Of a stretch of DNA of 64,000 nucleotides, positions 63,882 through 64,000 are shown piece after piece (within the stretch, counting starts at the first letter, position 1; each line of letters opens with the position of its first letter). This stretch comes from Flavobacteriales bacterium. Its GTDB lineage: Bacteria > Bacteroidota > Bacteroidia > Flavobacteriales > Schleiferiaceae. The notes beneath the pieces were generated by a model. The model did not search any database. It was given only the letters and a program-made list of their open reading frames with translations, and had not been told where the DNA came from. Location of the stretch: positions 31,473-95,472 of the forward strand of contig JAAXJR010000050.1 of assembly GCA_012269745.1 (NCBI GenBank). The letters run 5' to 3'. A program made the translations under genes and the position numbers.

Positions 63882-64000
63882 TAGTTCCTTGTTTTTCTTC
63901 CGGGAACTGCTGGTTTCCCACCAGTTCCATCAGGCTTCTTAGACCTGGTGATGGACGCTCTACATGAACCCGTATCACATCTGTGCAAATCGTTGTAAAA
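63881..64000 (-). CDS. 3' end of a larger CDS, possible Rhs/polymorphic toxin C-terminus
   Basis: An open frame enters from the right edge and ends TAA at 63881, overlapping the ATG of the 83-residue gene. The visible 39 residues include DLHRCDTGSCRASITRSKK and a Gly/Pro-rich basic tail (KPDGTGGKPAVPGRKTRN). Such a tail is plausible for a secreted toxin tip but carries no motif I can name. The identity of the gene depends on sequence outside the window. Confidence 0.55.
   Translation of the reverse strand, partial: FYNDLHRCDTGSCRASITRSKKPDGTGGKPAVPGRKTRN

Overview
The window is chromosomal DNA of a bacterium of the phylum Bacteroidota, most likely a marine Flavobacteriales (a Cryomorphaceae/Schleiferiaceae-like lineage is possible, but the genus cannot be fixed from the sequence). 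The grounds are two proteins with type IX secretion (T9SS) C-terminal sorting domains, Bacteroidota families (DUF5916, DUF5686, TIGR02757, DUF2452), a DNA polymerase III alpha subunit with an N-terminal proofreading exonuclease, and promoters of the TAnnTTTG (-7) type.

Layout. 0-5 kb: the end of an OmpR-type response regulator, a tight minus-strand operon (SDR, flavin-reductase-like, photolyase/cryptochrome), then hutH and a DUF493 gene. 5-9 kb: TIGR02757, a LolD-like ATPase and DUF5916. 9-12.5 kb: sucC, pnuC, a gmhA-like isomerase and a wbpB/wlbA-like dehydrogenase. 12.6-22.5 kb: dnaE, a T9SS intradiol-dioxygenase-like protein, trxA and a 1354-residue T9SS lipase/beta-helix protein. 22.6-25.4 kb: wbpE/wbpD/wbpI-like sugar nucleotide genes. 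25.4-30.4 kb: small conserved genes, a TrmH-type methyltransferase, an AlbA_2 protein and an unlisted 44-residue ORF. 30.6-34.2 kb: glycosyltransferase, flippase and two tandem Crp-like regulators. 34.3-44.3 kb: CsgG-like protein, DUF5686, PlsC-like acyltransferase, a decayed DEAD-box domain, a GH13 amylase, a lipoprotein esterase and monomeric isocitrate dehydrogenase. 44.4-47.7 kb: thiamine-binding protein, two membrane proteins (one ABA4-like), rluF-like and a VIT/CCC1 transporter. 47.8-54.4 kb: gltB, gltD and a DUF1080 lipoprotein. 54.4-61.9 kb: tspO, a small Gly-rich membrane protein, PepSY and DUF975-like membrane proteins, an HD hydrolase, a possible second PnuC-like protein, a GT4 glycosyltransferase, nitrilase and ggt.

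From about 61.9 kb the character changes. There is a structured 370-base intergenic stretch ending in the 3' half of a tRNA-Ala(GGC) gene without its 5' half, then an AT-rich orphan gene, a short element with inverted-repeat ends that carries a chimeric ORF (metallopeptidase-like segment joined to a transposase C-terminus), and at the edge a small gene coupled to the 3' end of a larger CDS in the style of a polymorphic toxin/immunity pair. This is the accessory part of the window.

How the genes work together. The wbpB-, wbpE-, wbpD- and wbpI-like genes cover four steps of the UDP-diacetamido-mannuronate route although wbpB lies 10 kb from the rest; the flippase and glycosyltransferases could use such sugars for surface glycans. 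sucC, icd and gltBD supply central carbon flux and ammonia assimilation through 2-oxoglutarate. The SDR/flavin-reductase/photolyase operon looks like a light- and flavin-linked unit.
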